From assembly GCA_948567375.1 (NCBI GenBank), contig OX419756.1, forward strand, positions 2,175,001 through 2,239,000: a stretch of 64,000 bases of DNA, read 5' to 3'. The notes under the pieces were generated by a model, which saw nothing but the letters and a program-made list of their open reading frames with translations, searched no databases and was not told the origin of the DNA. The number at the start of each line of letters is the position of its first letter. Position 1 is the first letter of the stretch. This document shows positions 10,497 to 21,803 of the stretch, piece by piece. A program made the translations under genes and the position numbers. This DNA is from Lunularia cruciata (Eukaryota; Streptophyta; Marchantiopsida; Lunulariales; Lunulariaceae).

Positions 10497-12920
10497 GAGT
10501 TCTACCTTTCGGACTCACTACTACCCCAGTAGTCTTCATGGATCAGATGCATTGGGTGTTGGATGGACTATTGGATCAGTCTATGGTGGTGTTCTTGGAT
10601 GGTATCTTAATTTATAGTAAGATAGAGGTAGAACACATGAATCTATGCGAGAAGTCCTAAGACGACTACGACAATGGAAATTTTACTACAAGAAGTTGAA
10701 GTGTGCCTTTTGGCAAAAGGGGGTTACCTTCTTAGGTCATAAGATTGCATCAGAGGGGATCAAGATGGAAGAAGAGAAAATCAAGGCCATAATTGATTGG
10801 CCTACCCCAAACGATGCTACGGAAGTATGGGCATTCAATGGATTGGCAAGTTTTTACCGATGGTTAATCCATTATTATGCTCATGTGGCTGCACCATTGA
10901 CTGACCTCTTGGAAAGAACTCAAGCTTCCAATGGACCACCAAGCATGAAGAAGCATTCCAGAAGTTAAAGCATATGGTGTCTTCAAGACCCATTCTTCAA
11001 CCATTTGATCCTCAACTACCTTGTGTGGTCAATTTTGATGCTTCTAACTTTGCAATTAGAGCCGTGCTGCAACAAGAATTCCCAGATGGACTCCATTCCA
11101 TTGCCTTTGTGTCTCGCCGACTCAATACGACTGAACAAAACTACTATTCTTGAGATCAAGAACAACTTGCAATGGTATATGCTACCAAGGTATGGAGGCA
11201 TTACCTCTTGGGGAAACAAGTGATCATGCAAATTGATCACAAACCATTGTTGCAGACCTTACACTTGGAACACATGAAGAGTCAACATCATCGATGGGAG
11301 GAACAACTCCAACTGTATGACATCAAACTTGAGTACAAACCAGGTCAGTTCCATGTCATCCCTGATGCTTTATCACAAACATCTGATTTGAAGTCTCTTC
11401 CTCTCATCACAACGGCAATTTCAATGGTGTCAGTTGACTCTAAGGTCCAAAACAAGTTTCAGTCAGCTCTACACCAAGATCCCTTCTTCCAAATGGTACA
11501 TGGTCACCTTACGTTATGTGATAAGGAGTACAACACCTTCTCCATCAAGGAGGGCCTTTTATTCCATGAGAACCGGATCTATGTTCCAGCTCAAGGTGAT
11601 CTTCGACTTGTTTGCCTTCAAGAAGCCCATGATTTAACCATCATTGGTCCCATAGGTGTGGACAAGACCTTGGGTACCCTCCAATATCAATGATGGTGGC
11701 CCAACATGACACAAGATGTTTGAGAATTTGTCCAATCTTATGAGAGCTGCCAACGTAACAAGGCCAACAACTAGAAGCTGAGTGGACTCCTTCAACCACT
11801 CGCCATTCCATCCACTTGCTGGAAGCATGTGAGCTTGGATCTCATCACATCCTTGCCAAAGACAAAACAAGGACACACCGTAATCATGGTGTTTGTGGAT
11901 AATCTTAGTAAGCAAATCCACTTGGCACCAACCTATGATACCGTGGATGCTCCAACCTTAGTGCAAATCTACTTTGACTATGTTTTCAAGCATCATGGGA
12001 TGCCACGTGTACTCATCTCTGTCTGTGATCCTTGATTTACCAAGAAGTTTTGGCAAGCACTCTTTCAAATGCTCAACACCAAGCTTGCTTTATCCATGGC
12101 CTATCATCCTCAAACTGATAGACAAACCGAACATGCAAGTTGTACATTGGAGGATATGTTGTGTGCCTTTGTTAATGTCTACCATACCAATTGGGATGAA
12201 TGTCTTGCAGCTATAGAATTTGCCTACAACAATTTCAAATAGGCAACCACCAGATTTTCTCCTTTCTTTCTCAATTTTGGCCAAGATCCGCTTGTTCCGG
12301 ATTCTCTTCTTGCTCCCCCTCCATCTCAGGTTCCTCATACTTCCACATTCTTGACCACTATATCCCAATCTCTCCAACAAGCCAAGTCTCACCTCCTTGT
12401 TGCTCAGAATCACCAAAAACAATATGCAGACCACCATTGTTGTGATCTCACCTTTAAAATCGGTGATAAAATGCTATCTTCTAGTAACCTCCCTCTCCCA
12501 CTTGATACCCAAGTTTGTAAACTTGCCCCTAATTGGATAGGACCCTTTGATAGCACCCAAATTGTCTCTCTTGTTGCTTATCAACTTGCCTTGCCTTGTC
12601 ACATGCGTATCCATCCTGTCTTTCATATTTCCAAGTTGAAACTGTTTGTTCCTAACCCCTCTTCCTTTTCCTCTTGAGTCCAAACTCCCCCTCTTCTTGT
12701 CCCTATCAATGACCATGAGGAGTACAAAGTTGATTGTATCCTTGCGTGTTGCCATATTCAATGAGGTCGTCGCCAACATACGGAGTACAAGGTCCTTTGG
12801 AAAGGGTATCCCTTTCATGATGCCACATGAGAACCTCTTTCTCATCTCCAAAATGCACAGATGGCCATCCAAGAATTTGAAGCTTCATTGGCGACGAGGA
12901 TGTCACCAACTAGCAGCGGG
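10497..12920 (+). pseudogene. Pol remnant: RT end, RNase H, integrase, chromodomain (gypsy C)
   Basis: The RT catalytic box reads FLDGILIYSK where element F has FLDDILIYSK, so the second Asp is lost. The thumb follows (10645-10968), then RNase H (NFDASNFAI, IDHKPLLQTL, up to IPDALSQ at 11380), the H2C2 region (11560-11760) and the integrase core (LDLITSLPKTKQGHT at 11836; DRQTEHASCTLEDML keeps the Glu). The C-terminal part has GPFDSTQIVS and MRIHPVFHISKLK (12351-12677). A chromodomain (about 12716-12890) ends WKGYPFHDATWEPL. Many stops and frameshifts divide it. Confidence 0.82.
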
Positions 12921-13009
12921 GGAATATTTAACAATATGGAGTTTAGTGACAAAGTTAGTCAGACTTACAAAGTAGCAAATAAGACAAATTAGCCTAGAAT
13001 ATTCCGGAA

Positions 13010-13220
13010 GTATCTAGGAAGCTTCTTGGGAAGCTTCTCAGCTTGCTTAGCTTGCACCTCAAGTAAGTAGCTTCTAGAAGGAAGCTTCTAGAAGCTTCCA
13101 ACTAGCTTAGCTTGCACGCCAAGTACACGGCTTCTAGAAGGAAACTTCTTGAGAAGCTTCCTAGTTAACTTGGCTTGCACTCTAAGAAAGCGGCTTGAGG
13201 AAGCTTCTTCAGAAGCTTAT
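13010..13220 (+). promoter_or_regulatory. Heat-shock-element array in LTR of gypsy C
   Basis: About 3.6 tandem units of 60-63 bases carry alternating GAA and TTC pentamers, the binding unit of heat-shock factors (nGAAnnTTCn). The best block, 13081-13098, reads GAAGCTTCTAGAAGCTTC, four perfectly spaced units. Others lie near 13017, 13070-13080, 13130-13160 and 13203-13219. The last one ends about 20 bases before the TATA box. Each unit also carries an AGCTTAGCTTGCA spacer. Binding and heat response are inferred, not shown. Confidence 0.7.
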
Positions 13221-13240
13221 CAAGGGCTTTGTATGCTACC

Positions 13241-13248
13241 TATAAATA
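13241..13248 (+). promoter_or_regulatory. TATA box of gypsy C LTR
   Basis: TATAAATA lies just downstream of the GAA/TTC repeat array. The same octamer is present at the equivalent place in element F (30922-30929, minus strand) and element G (54485-54492). Confidence 0.75.
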
Positions 13249-13352
13249 CCAAAGCCAAAGCTCATGCTAGGCATTAGGATTTTTCCCTCATTCAAGTGTC
13301 CCAATGTGAGTTTCCATTCTTCTATTTCTCTCCTCGATCTCGGTCTTTTACA

Positions 13353-14955
13353 CGATGGCAAACAATTTGGTGGTTACTAAAGACTTGAGTACTAGAGGCC
13401 TTTCACTTCATTTGAAAGTGAAAAAAGGTCAAGATAAGAAGCAAGCAAAAAACATTATATTTTTTGTGCTTTGGCGTGTGGAAATCAGGATGAACCCTCA
13501 ATTCTAGCCCAAGATTCTTGATACTACAAAAACTGATCCACTAATTTTAGGTGCTCAATCATCCAAAGGCATCACCAACACCCACATACTCACCTTCTGT
13601 GATGGTAGGTTGTAGATCCCAGATGATGCGGATCTAAGAACCACCATCTTACCAAAATGTCATGATTTTGTAATTGCAGGTCACATTGGAATGGACAAGA
13701 CCTTGGATGCAGTCAAATGCCATTACTATTGGCCCAAGATGAGCAACAATGTGATGGCATATGTTTGGAGCTGCCTGCTTTGTCAACAAAATAAGGCTTC
13801 TAATCAAGCTCCATAGGACTCCTCCAACCTCTCCCCACTCCTACACAATGTTGGAAATAGGTAAGCATGGATCTGGTTTGTAAATTGCCCAAGACCACCT
13901 TTGGGTTTGATTCCATCATAGTCTTTGTTGACCAACTCAACAAAATGATTCATATATGTCCTACCATGAAGGATGTGACTACCCTACAACTAGCTCAATT
14001 GTACTTAGATGTAGTCTTTTCACATCATGGCTTGTCTTGAGTGCTCATCACAAATAATGGCACTCAATTCACTAGTTTGTTTTGGAGAACACTCTTTTGG
14101 TTCTTCAAAACCAAATTGTCTATGTCCACAACTTACCATCCATAGACCAATGGGCAAACAAAGAGGGCATATTGCACTATTGAGGACATGCTTTGGAGCT
14201 CTACTTTGGATGAGCAAGAGAGTTGGGACACCTTACTCCCATTTGTGGAATTTACATACAACAATTCAGTGAATGCCTCCACACAAGTCACATTGTTCTT
14301 CCTCATGTATGGAGAGCATCTTTTCACACCTTCAAGCTTGATGAAGGTCCATCCGGTGGCTACCAAGGTGGACGATGTTAACACTTTTGTTTCTAAAATC
14401 CAACAAGGGGTAGAGCATGCCAAGCACATGATATATATTGCCCAAAATTGGCAGAAGTAGTATACAGATGCACACCGCCAACACATGGAGTTCAATATGG
14501 AAGATCAAGTTTGGCTATCAATGACCAACCTCAAGTTAGTTGGTCCTCATAAGCTCAGACCTTGTTTTATTAGACCTTTCTCCATCCTTCATCACATTGG
14601 AGCTAGGCCTATCACCTTGAGCTACTACCACATATGAAGATCCACCCAATATTTCATGGTTCCTTATTACACCAATATGCTTCCTGGTCGCCCCATTTCT
14701 CTTCCATCCAAGAAATTCGACCTTGTCCAACCATGGTTGATGACACAGAGGAGTATGAAGTCAAATGCATTCTCCAGAAGTGCATCCGGGATACTCACCA
14801 TCCACATGTGAAATGCCTAGTACATTGGAAAGGGTACCTCTTGTATGAGGCAACATAAGAACCAAAAGCCAACTTTACCAACACACCAGTGTTAGTGAAA
14901 TCTTTTGAGCAACAACTTCGCAATGAGGATATTACGTCTTAAAAGGAGAGAAGTT
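13353..14955 (+). pseudogene. Chromovirus D: RNase H tail, integrase and chromodomain, decayed
   Basis: From about 13520 the translation reads, across stops, the segment before the integrase knuckle and then the knuckle itself (AGHIGMDKTLDAVKCHYYWPKM, CLLCQQNK). The core follows (IIVFVDQLNKMIHICPTMKDV; YHPQTNGQTK, where the catalytic Glu position is hard to place). Then come 14188-14460 (LLPFVEFTYNNSVNAS) and a chromodomain at about 14748-14920 (EYEVKCILQKC, VHWKGYLLYEAT). The 13353-13520 stretch opens with a Met frame (MANNLVVTKDLSTRGL) that I cannot assign. The element is 5' truncated. Confidence 0.78.
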
Positions 14956-15590
14956 TGTAATACCAATAGTTAGATAGATGATCTAGAGATGAAATTTGGT
15001 TTGGTAACATTTGAAAAGATGTTATACATGATGGACTAAGTAGATAAGCTAGAGATATCACCAAAAGAGTACTTCTACTAACAGGGCTGAAGCCAAAATA
15101 AGCTTGAAAACTTCAATGGCAATTTTGGAAGCCTAGACAGATGAATTAGGCCACAAAAATATGCACTTTACCCCCTTCCCCCACTCAAATCAAAGGAAAG
15201 TTTGGCCTTCCCCCTCCCTTGGTTTGTCTTACCAAGAGCTTTCCAATGGTACCCCACCCATGTGATTTTAAGATTTCTAAATAAGATTCTCTAAAAGATT
15301 CTCTGATCAAAGCATGTTTGACCAACCAGATGGGACCAAGACCAACATGTCACCAATCCAAGCAAGTAATCTAAGGGTGGAGCTTGCTGACAGGTCACCT
15401 ATCCATGTGCATAATCCTATGGTAGAGCTTCATTGGAGGAGATACTCCTTGGCTATATAATAAAGAGAAGGTGCTCTTTTGGGGCATTGGAGGATTGAAT
15501 GTGAAATCTATGTGTTCTCTCTTGTATCTCTCTTGTATCTCTCTTGAAGAGTTGTCTTGCCCTTGGAGTATTCAAGTTGATCTAGAAAGG
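14956..15590 (+). repeat. Probable 3' LTR of gypsy D (right end uncertain)
   Basis: This starts TGTAATACCAATAG fifteen bases after the pol stop region, preceded by the purine-rich AAAAGGAGAGAAG. A TATA-like TATATAATAAAG lies at 15453. A short 11-base tandem (TCTCTCTTGTA, three copies) lies at 15517-15547. No second LTR copy is visible, so the length is a guess. Confidence 0.5.
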
Positions 15591-15591
15591 A

Positions 15592-16680
15592 GTGAGCCTT
15601 TGGACTTATCATAGAAGAAAGATGAAGAGGAAGAATATGCTCAGAGATATTGGGAAAGTAAGCCATGTCATGATGGATCATCAATTGAATGGGACCCACC
15701 CTCAAGGTAATGGAGAGTGGGTCCTATCAAAGGATGATGAACGCCTTCCCTTCCTATCACAAACTACATCCGTATATAACCAACTAGATAAAGCTTATAG
15801 ATTTACTACATTAGACAGTCTAGGTTGCCAATCAAGAGATAGACCAAAGCCAACTACCACGAGCCCACAAATGGACAATTCAAGCTCATGACAAATTTGT
15901 GGCAATGAAGAAGCAATTGAAGATTGCCAATGTGAATAAATTCATGAGTTGGAGGAAGTGTTCACCACCAAAGAAAGAGAACTAAAGTCTGCAAGAGAAG
16001 AATGCAAATAATTCTCAATAATAGGGAACCAATGGAAAATGAAGAAAATTTAGAGCGTTGGAAGAAGCATGATGTTGAGCTAAGGAGGATAAAGGTTGAA
16101 GTCAACATTCTGAAGATAGAAAATGACCAAGGGGGTCAAGAGTTCTCAAATCATTTGTGGAGATATGGAAGCAATTAGATACATGAGATGAAGAAGTAGA
16201 TATGATCAAGGTCAAATTAAGGTCAAGAAGGTGGAATTGGTATGCTAGAACTAGAAGGAGTTGGCCAAATTTTGTGAGGAGGACTTGACTAGGAAGGTCA
16301 AAGAACAAGAAGAAAAGGAGCATATAATTTATGTATAAGTGAGTCAAGAGGTCAAGATAGAGATGAAGTCCATCCATGTCGCCTTGGAAAAGGAGCAAAC
16401 ATGGAAGCTACTATGCATCAATTTGCAAATCAAGCAAAAATGTCAGTCTTGACTCAAGCCTACCAAATGAAGTTGCAATAATTTAAGTAAGAGATTCATG
16501 CATGAAAGGTAAAAGTCTATTCCAACAAAAAATTGGAGGAAGTGTTTACCCAAGTGAGGAAGCAAACCCAAGCCAAGTTCCAAGATATCTTAGCTCCATT
16601 CTAAAGGAACTTGCAAGATATTAAGACAAATTTGATAGGCTAATTCAATTATGTAGAGGAGCAAGTAGCTCAACTTAGTA
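15592..16680 (+). pseudogene. Coiled-coil-coding remnant
   Basis: Short frames, broken by several frameshifts and stops, together read as a Lys/Glu-rich protein (for example KIHELEEVFTTKERELKSAREE near 15940-16005, KVKEQEEKEH near 16295, KLEEVFTQVRKQ near 16535). The composition recalls the coiled-coil tail of the LTR-internal frame at 8911-9705, but I see no clear sequence identity. It may be a gag-like gene of an unrecognised element or an extension of element D. Confidence 0.35.
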
Positions 16681-17204
16681 GTTGTTAGTGTAAAAAAACA
16701 CACAACAAAGAAAACACCTTTTTGGTGGTCTTTGTACTTAAACTTTTGTATAGAGCTTTGGTAAGGTCTATACAAATGTTAACAGTATGTCAATTTTGAT
16801 AGTGACAAGGAATTGGAAGCATTCTCTTGATATTGCGGTATAACAAAATGACGAATAGAGTCTATAGCTTGGATGCTGCCATGTAAACCACACCTCCATA
16901 GATGTTAATTAAGAATGAGATAGGACGATCAGAGAAGATTAACATTGATAAGAGTAGAGTTCATCATGGGATTTTTACAACATACAACTATTGGATTTGC
17001 CCCATCACTATTTAGTAGGAAGTACAAAGGGCTTAGTCCCAAAATAATTCAAGTTCAAACCTCAATCTTTCTATTTAATTTTTTTTGCTCAATTTATGTG
17101 ACTTATGGTGTGCATGAATTGGATTCTATTATCTGAAGTGGATGCATGGGGACCTCTAAAATCCTAAAAGTATTTATATCAGTGTTGTGTGTGTTTAGTG
17201 TATG
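16681..17204. other. No feature recognised
   Basis: AT-rich sequence without a convincing coding frame or known repeat. It separates the coiled-coil remnant from the 3' end of gypsy E. Confidence 0.4.
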
Positions 17205-17310
17205 TGTTGTGCATATATACATCGCTACACAACATACATTGCTGTCAACATCATACACTATAGAAGCACAACTCATACATGAGTTATACCTAAACTCTAA
17301 AGTGCCACAA
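17205..17310. repeat. Direct repeat R1 flanking the left LTR of gypsy E
   Basis: 106 bases beginning TGTTGTGCATATATAC and ending CTCTAAAGTGCCACAA. A near-identical copy lies at 17759-17864, with the LTR-like block 17311-17756 between them. Confidence 0.8.
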
Positions 17311-17756
17311 TAATCAGATGGTTTACAACTCAAATCAATCAAACTAAGATCAATACTTGATTTGATCCTCAACAACTTGCCAACAACAGGGCACTGATTA
17401 TAGTCAAGCCACACCCACTCTAGCTAAGAGACTCCATGGGACGCTTGTCGGATTTCTGTCCACTCTAGCCAAAAACTCGAAGGCTCAACATTAGAGAAGT
17501 GAACTCTCTAGAGCTGTACTTCTAGGGTATACTCCTGATTTTGACCTAGGTCTCATCCCAATGGTCCCACTGACAACACACTTGATGGTGTGGATGGTGC
17601 AAGTGACAATGGGTCCCACCATGAAGTTAGTACCCTAAACATGAAATCTGACCGTCAGAAAGTAGTCTATGAGTAACTGCCAAAATGTCTCTAACTACTA
17701 TCAATGGAACTCTAGTATCCAAGCAATCTAGATGTGACACTCCAAATGGCATGAAA
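17311..17756 (-). repeat. Left (3') LTR of gypsy E
   Basis: This aligns over its whole length with 33381-33814 (for example GATTTTGACCTAGGTCTCAT in both). In minus orientation the right copy starts TGTCACGCCATTTG. This copy has TTTCATGCCATTTG, so the TG terminus has decayed. The two copies are visibly diverged, suggesting an old insertion. Confidence 0.75.
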
Positions 17757-17758
17757 TT

Positions 17759-17864
17759 TGTTGTGCATATATACATCGCTACACAACATACATCACTGTC
17801 AACATCATACACTATAGAAGCACAACTCACACATAAGTCATACATAAACTCTAAAGTGCCGCAA
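17759..17864. repeat. Direct repeat R2 flanking the left LTR of gypsy E
   Basis: Second copy of the 106-base repeat (see 17205-17310), in the same orientation, starting two bases after the LTR block. No copy is visible next to the right LTR at 33814. Confidence 0.8.
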
Positions 17865-18036
17865 TTGCCCCTAGTTGGCGGTTAGGTCCCTCTAACTCCA
17901 GATAGTCATCTACTCCAAGTATATGGTATACCCTATGATGGGCAAAGGTCAAGAGGCCAGTTGCTATGGAGCCCCATTGTTAATTACCTATCTCCAATCT
18001 ATACCATATAAAGAATGAACTAGCTATAGTTCAAGT

Positions 18037-18171
18037 ACATTTAGGACATAATTACTATCCTTGAAGAACCACCTTGAGAGGAGGAGTCATACATGCCATA
18101 TGCCATCCTCTTGAATAGCTATCACACACTAACATAGTAGCAACTCCACCAGAAGAGCCACATAACATACA
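18037..18171 (-). pseudogene. PHD-finger-like module at integrase C-terminus (gypsy E)
   Basis: PHD fingers bind zinc through C4HC3 and often read histone H3 tails. The 45 codons give CMLC, eleven residues, C-x2-Y, x4, H, x2, C, then PPL, and after two stop codons CPKC. All eight ligand positions of a C4HC3 PHD are in register except the fourth, where Tyr replaces Cys. MLVCDSYSRGWHMAC matches the PHD core pattern. Directly upstream (18175-18348) lies the integrase C-terminal segment ending NCAPCHLPNIDGT. No chromodomain is present. The stops and the Tyr mean this copy is non-functional, but the ancestral family evidently carried the module. Confidence 0.75.
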
Positions 18172-18174
18172 CCT

Positions 18175-21100
18175 CAAGCCTACACGTACAAGTGTCAAGC
18201 TTGGGTCCATAGTACCATCAATGTTTGGGAGGTGGCATGGCGCACAATTACGCACATGATCCTTCCAAACAACACCATCACGTCTTTCTAACACAAGGAC
18301 TCCAGATGGCAAAACCTTGTGTACTCCCAAGATAGTGTGGCCTATCAAAAATCAAGTGTTGTCGGTGCTATTTGTTGTAGATATACATAGTCACTTGGAT
18401 GAAATTGACGGATTGAGGATCTATAACCTCCTCCTTAAATAGTAGCATAATGTAAAGTATCTCTATGCTGAGCAATTGCCAAGTTCTCAAAGGCCATCGA
18501 CATCACTCTCCAAAAGATCTCTGCCCATTGAGAACATGAGCTCACCTATACATTTGGATCATCCAAGTCCAAGACTACATTAGCATCTCACGGATGGCTG
18601 CAGGTAAATCGAGATCTTGTCCATAGAGTAGAAAGTAAGGAGAGAAGGATGCTAAGGAGGCTTGCTGGTTGAACCGATAGCCCATGGCCAACCAATTGGA
18701 GATCCCAATCTCCCAAGTGGCCTCTCTGCAAACCATACTTTTGCAATCCTCTCTTCACCATCTAAACTACTCTCTCTGCTAAGCCATCTACCGTAGGGTG
18801 ATCTTGGGATGTAGTATGATGATCAATCAAAGCCTTGTCACACAAGACTAGAAACTCCCCCAAGAACTTTGTACCTTGATCAATCAAAACCTCAAATGGT
18901 GCACAAAAATGACTAAGAACTTGATCTAGGAACAAGTAAGTTGTCCCTTCACTGGACTTGTCAGGAAGTTGCACCAACTCAATCCACTTAGAGAAGTGCT
19001 CCACCATCACCAACACATACCAATGATGTCTCATATTCAATGGTAAAGGTCCGGCAAAGTCCAAAATCCAATGGTACCCCAATCTCATGATAGGTAATGG
19101 GCGTAACTGTGGTGTAGGAGCATTGAATGATGCTCTAACTCGATCACAAACCACACATCTGGCAACAAATTGTTGTACTTTGGTTTGTATACCGTGCCAC
19201 CAATAATGACTCTAGAGTAAGCTATATGTACGCTTTACTCCAAAATGTCCTAGCTCCTCATGAGCATGACGGACCAATTGTAGTCTTTGAGATGGAAATG
19301 GTACTACTCTCACTCTATCATGCTCCCATACACGCAAAAGGTATCTACCCCCCAATCTGAACCGTCTGGTTTGTTGAAGAACACGATCTCTCTCCTTGGC
19401 CCCAACTGTGCCACCCACAACACCAGTGTGAAGATAGTCTATCACTAAGACGTCCCCATGAATGTCTTGCTGAACAATACCAATATCTTCACTCTTTGGA
19501 TCTGTGACCTCAATAATTCTTCTTGTATGTGATGAAAGAGATACAACCAAAGCCTCGGATAATATACACAAAAAGGCCAATGCATGACACCATGGCACCA
19601 TCTCCTCAGCTGTCTCACCATGCTCCGATCTGATCCTGCTGGCTAGGACATAGGTTTCTACTCAACCCATCTGCATCACGGTTCATCACTCTAGGTCTGT
19701 GAACAACCATGAAATCATACTCATGTAATATCAGAGCCCATCATGCAAGCTTCCTTGAAAGCTAGTCGGACTCCATCAACTGCTTTAGTGGCTGATGATC
19801 AATGATGAGAGTGAAAGGGTTACCAAATAGGTAACATCAGAAATGTGCTATTGCCCAAACTGCCGCCAAGCACTCTCCCTCATATGAACTATACTTTGCC
19901 TCCGCTGAATTGTTTGAGCTACTAGCATAGGCAACCACAAACTCCTTCTCCTCATCATCATGCTAGGTGAGCACTCCTCCAAGCCCCAACATACTCCAAT
20001 CAGTATGAACTTGAAATGGTTGTCCTCTGATCGGTCTCCTCAAAATAGGAGAAGATGTCAACCTCTCCTTGAGCTCCACAAAAGCTCTCTCCTGCTCATC
20101 TCCCCAACACCACTCATGTGTAAGCTTGGTCAGCTTTGTCAAGGCCTTGGCAATGGCACTAAATCCTCTAACATAGCGGCAATAGAAGTTTGCCAACCAA
20201 AGGAATGCTTGCACTCTGCTCACATCCGTAGGACAAAGAATACGTGCAATAGCCTCCACCTTGGTCTGCTGAACACCAAGTCCTCTAGGGTAGATAGTGT
20301 GACCCAAATACTCAACCTAGTCGTGGAAGAACCTACATTTCACACAATGTAATCTGAGTCCATGAAATCTTAGCCTTTCAAACACCTCCAACAATTGTTG
20401 CTCATGCTCCTCCATAGTAGTGTTATAGACTAAAATGTCATCAATATAGCACCGAGCAAAATCCAATCCAGCTTGGATCCTATTTATGATCCTCTAGAAC
20501 TCAACAAGAGCATTCTTTAACCCAAATGGTAAGAACCTCCACTAACATAACACATCCTTGCCATGAGGATCAATAGCCCAAAATTTTGTCTTGGATTTAT
20601 CCTCCTCCTTGATCAGCAACTGATGATGTCCTGCTCAAAGAATTAAAGTACTGAACACCTTGGCATGCTCAATTGCATCAAAAATCTCCTTTGGTAGGCA
20701 TGGCATATCGATCAGCCTTGGTCTGTCAGTTGATAGGATGGTAATCTCCACACATCTGCCTATTTGTGTAGTTGCAATGCATATCCTTCTTGGATGGCAT
20801 CACTATCGCTGATGCATACTCTCCATGTGAGATCTCCACCAAACCAGCCTCAAAAAGGTTGCTACTCCAGTTTTGAATCAATGTCCTCTCCATATCACTA
20901 TATCAATAAGGATGTTGGAAAACTAATGTATTGCTAGCCAGTGCAATCCGTATACCAGGTCCCTTTAGAGCACCCAAATCCTTCATATTGAAGGCAAAAA
21001 AACTCGTGTGGCTCCTCAAGAACCTCCAAATCCTCCATCTTTCCTCTCTTGTAAGCTTGGTTCCAAGATCTAGCTCCCAAGTATCCTCTATAACTGTTGT

Positions 21101-21803
21101 TGGAGTGGAAGACATATTGATTGGCTGCTACATTGGGCCCTTGGGAGCAGTAGTGTCATACCCCGAACTACTAGAGGTCCTAACCTCTATGTGAAAAACT
21201 TCCTCCACTCTGGCTGCAAGCTCCACACGTCCTCTAGCTGCATCCCAAGTGGACCAAGAGTGTAATCCAAGTAGCACATGCTCACTTGGATGGACTCCAA
21301 GTAGACTACTCTACCTAGTAGCTATTGGCTGTGTCTCAAGAATACCATGTCCACTTGGTCCATCACCCTAACATGTGCTTGAATTGTCTCAATAGGCACA
21401 AGGCTTACAAGTGTCCGAGTGGTGATGCCTATCAAGCACATCCTATGCTACTTTGCCAAGCTAAGGCTCACAATTTAGGTAAAATAGTTCAGGTCCATAG
21501 CTTGACCTAACACTTGATGCCTAGATGCCTTTGACACTGTTGGAACAATGGTAATACCGGTGCAAAAATCCATTGCTTACTCTCTCTCATTGGCATTGGG
21601 CTCCACCAATTGTTATAACTATGAGTCCCAAACAAGTCCAGATCCTCCCTCTCAGAAAGCATGAGAGCCTTGGAAACTCATGAGTGTAGGAAAAGCGGCT
21701 CTAGGCTATCCAACTAGGTTCACCACTATCATAGGTCACTGATCAGCCACTACCACCATCCGAGACTACCGCCTAACATCCAAGATATCATCAACAAGGA
21801 TGT
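18175..21803 (-). pseudogene. Pol of gypsy E: RT, RNase H, integrase
   Basis: Read on the minus strand from high to low coordinate. 21115-20903 is an acidic lead-in (LTREERWRIWRFLRSHTSFFAF). RT runs 20850-20100, with FLPFGLKNALVEF and the catalytic box CYIDDILVY near 20440. The thumb and start of RNase H lie at 20307-19963. RNase H runs 20000-19700 (HTDWSMLGLGG, SAEAKYSSYEGECLA, IDHQPLKQLM, DADGLSRN). The H2C2 knuckle lies at 19260-19130 (HEELGHFGVKRTYSLL, CVVCDRVR). The integrase core, 19154-18762, carries Asp, Asp and Glu in LDFAGPLPL, DQGTKF and GLAERVV. About 21800-21120 should hold the protease, but I could not find its DSG. Confidence 0.8.

Larger units (their letters stand above)
10497..13352 (+). 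mobile_element. Chromovirus-type Ty3/gypsy C, 3' half
   Basis: The element starts in the middle of RT (VLPFGLTTTPVVFMDQM) directly after the family-B LTR and runs through RNase H, integrase and chromodomain into its own 3' LTR (12927-13352). Gene order and wording are those of plant chromoviruses. The complete element F (25643-31183, opposite strand) and G (54154-59890) are relatives and allow alignment of the decayed parts. The 5' half is absent. Confidence 0.85.
12927..13352 (+). repeat. 3' LTR of gypsy C
   Basis: The LTR is 426 bases. The start TTTAACAATATGGAG corresponds to TGTAACAATATGGAG in the two LTRs of element F. It ends CTTTTACA as they do. It contains tandem units of 60-63 bases carrying GAAGCTTC motifs (13010-13220), a TATA box at 13241 and a conserved transcribed tail. 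Confidence 0.88.
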
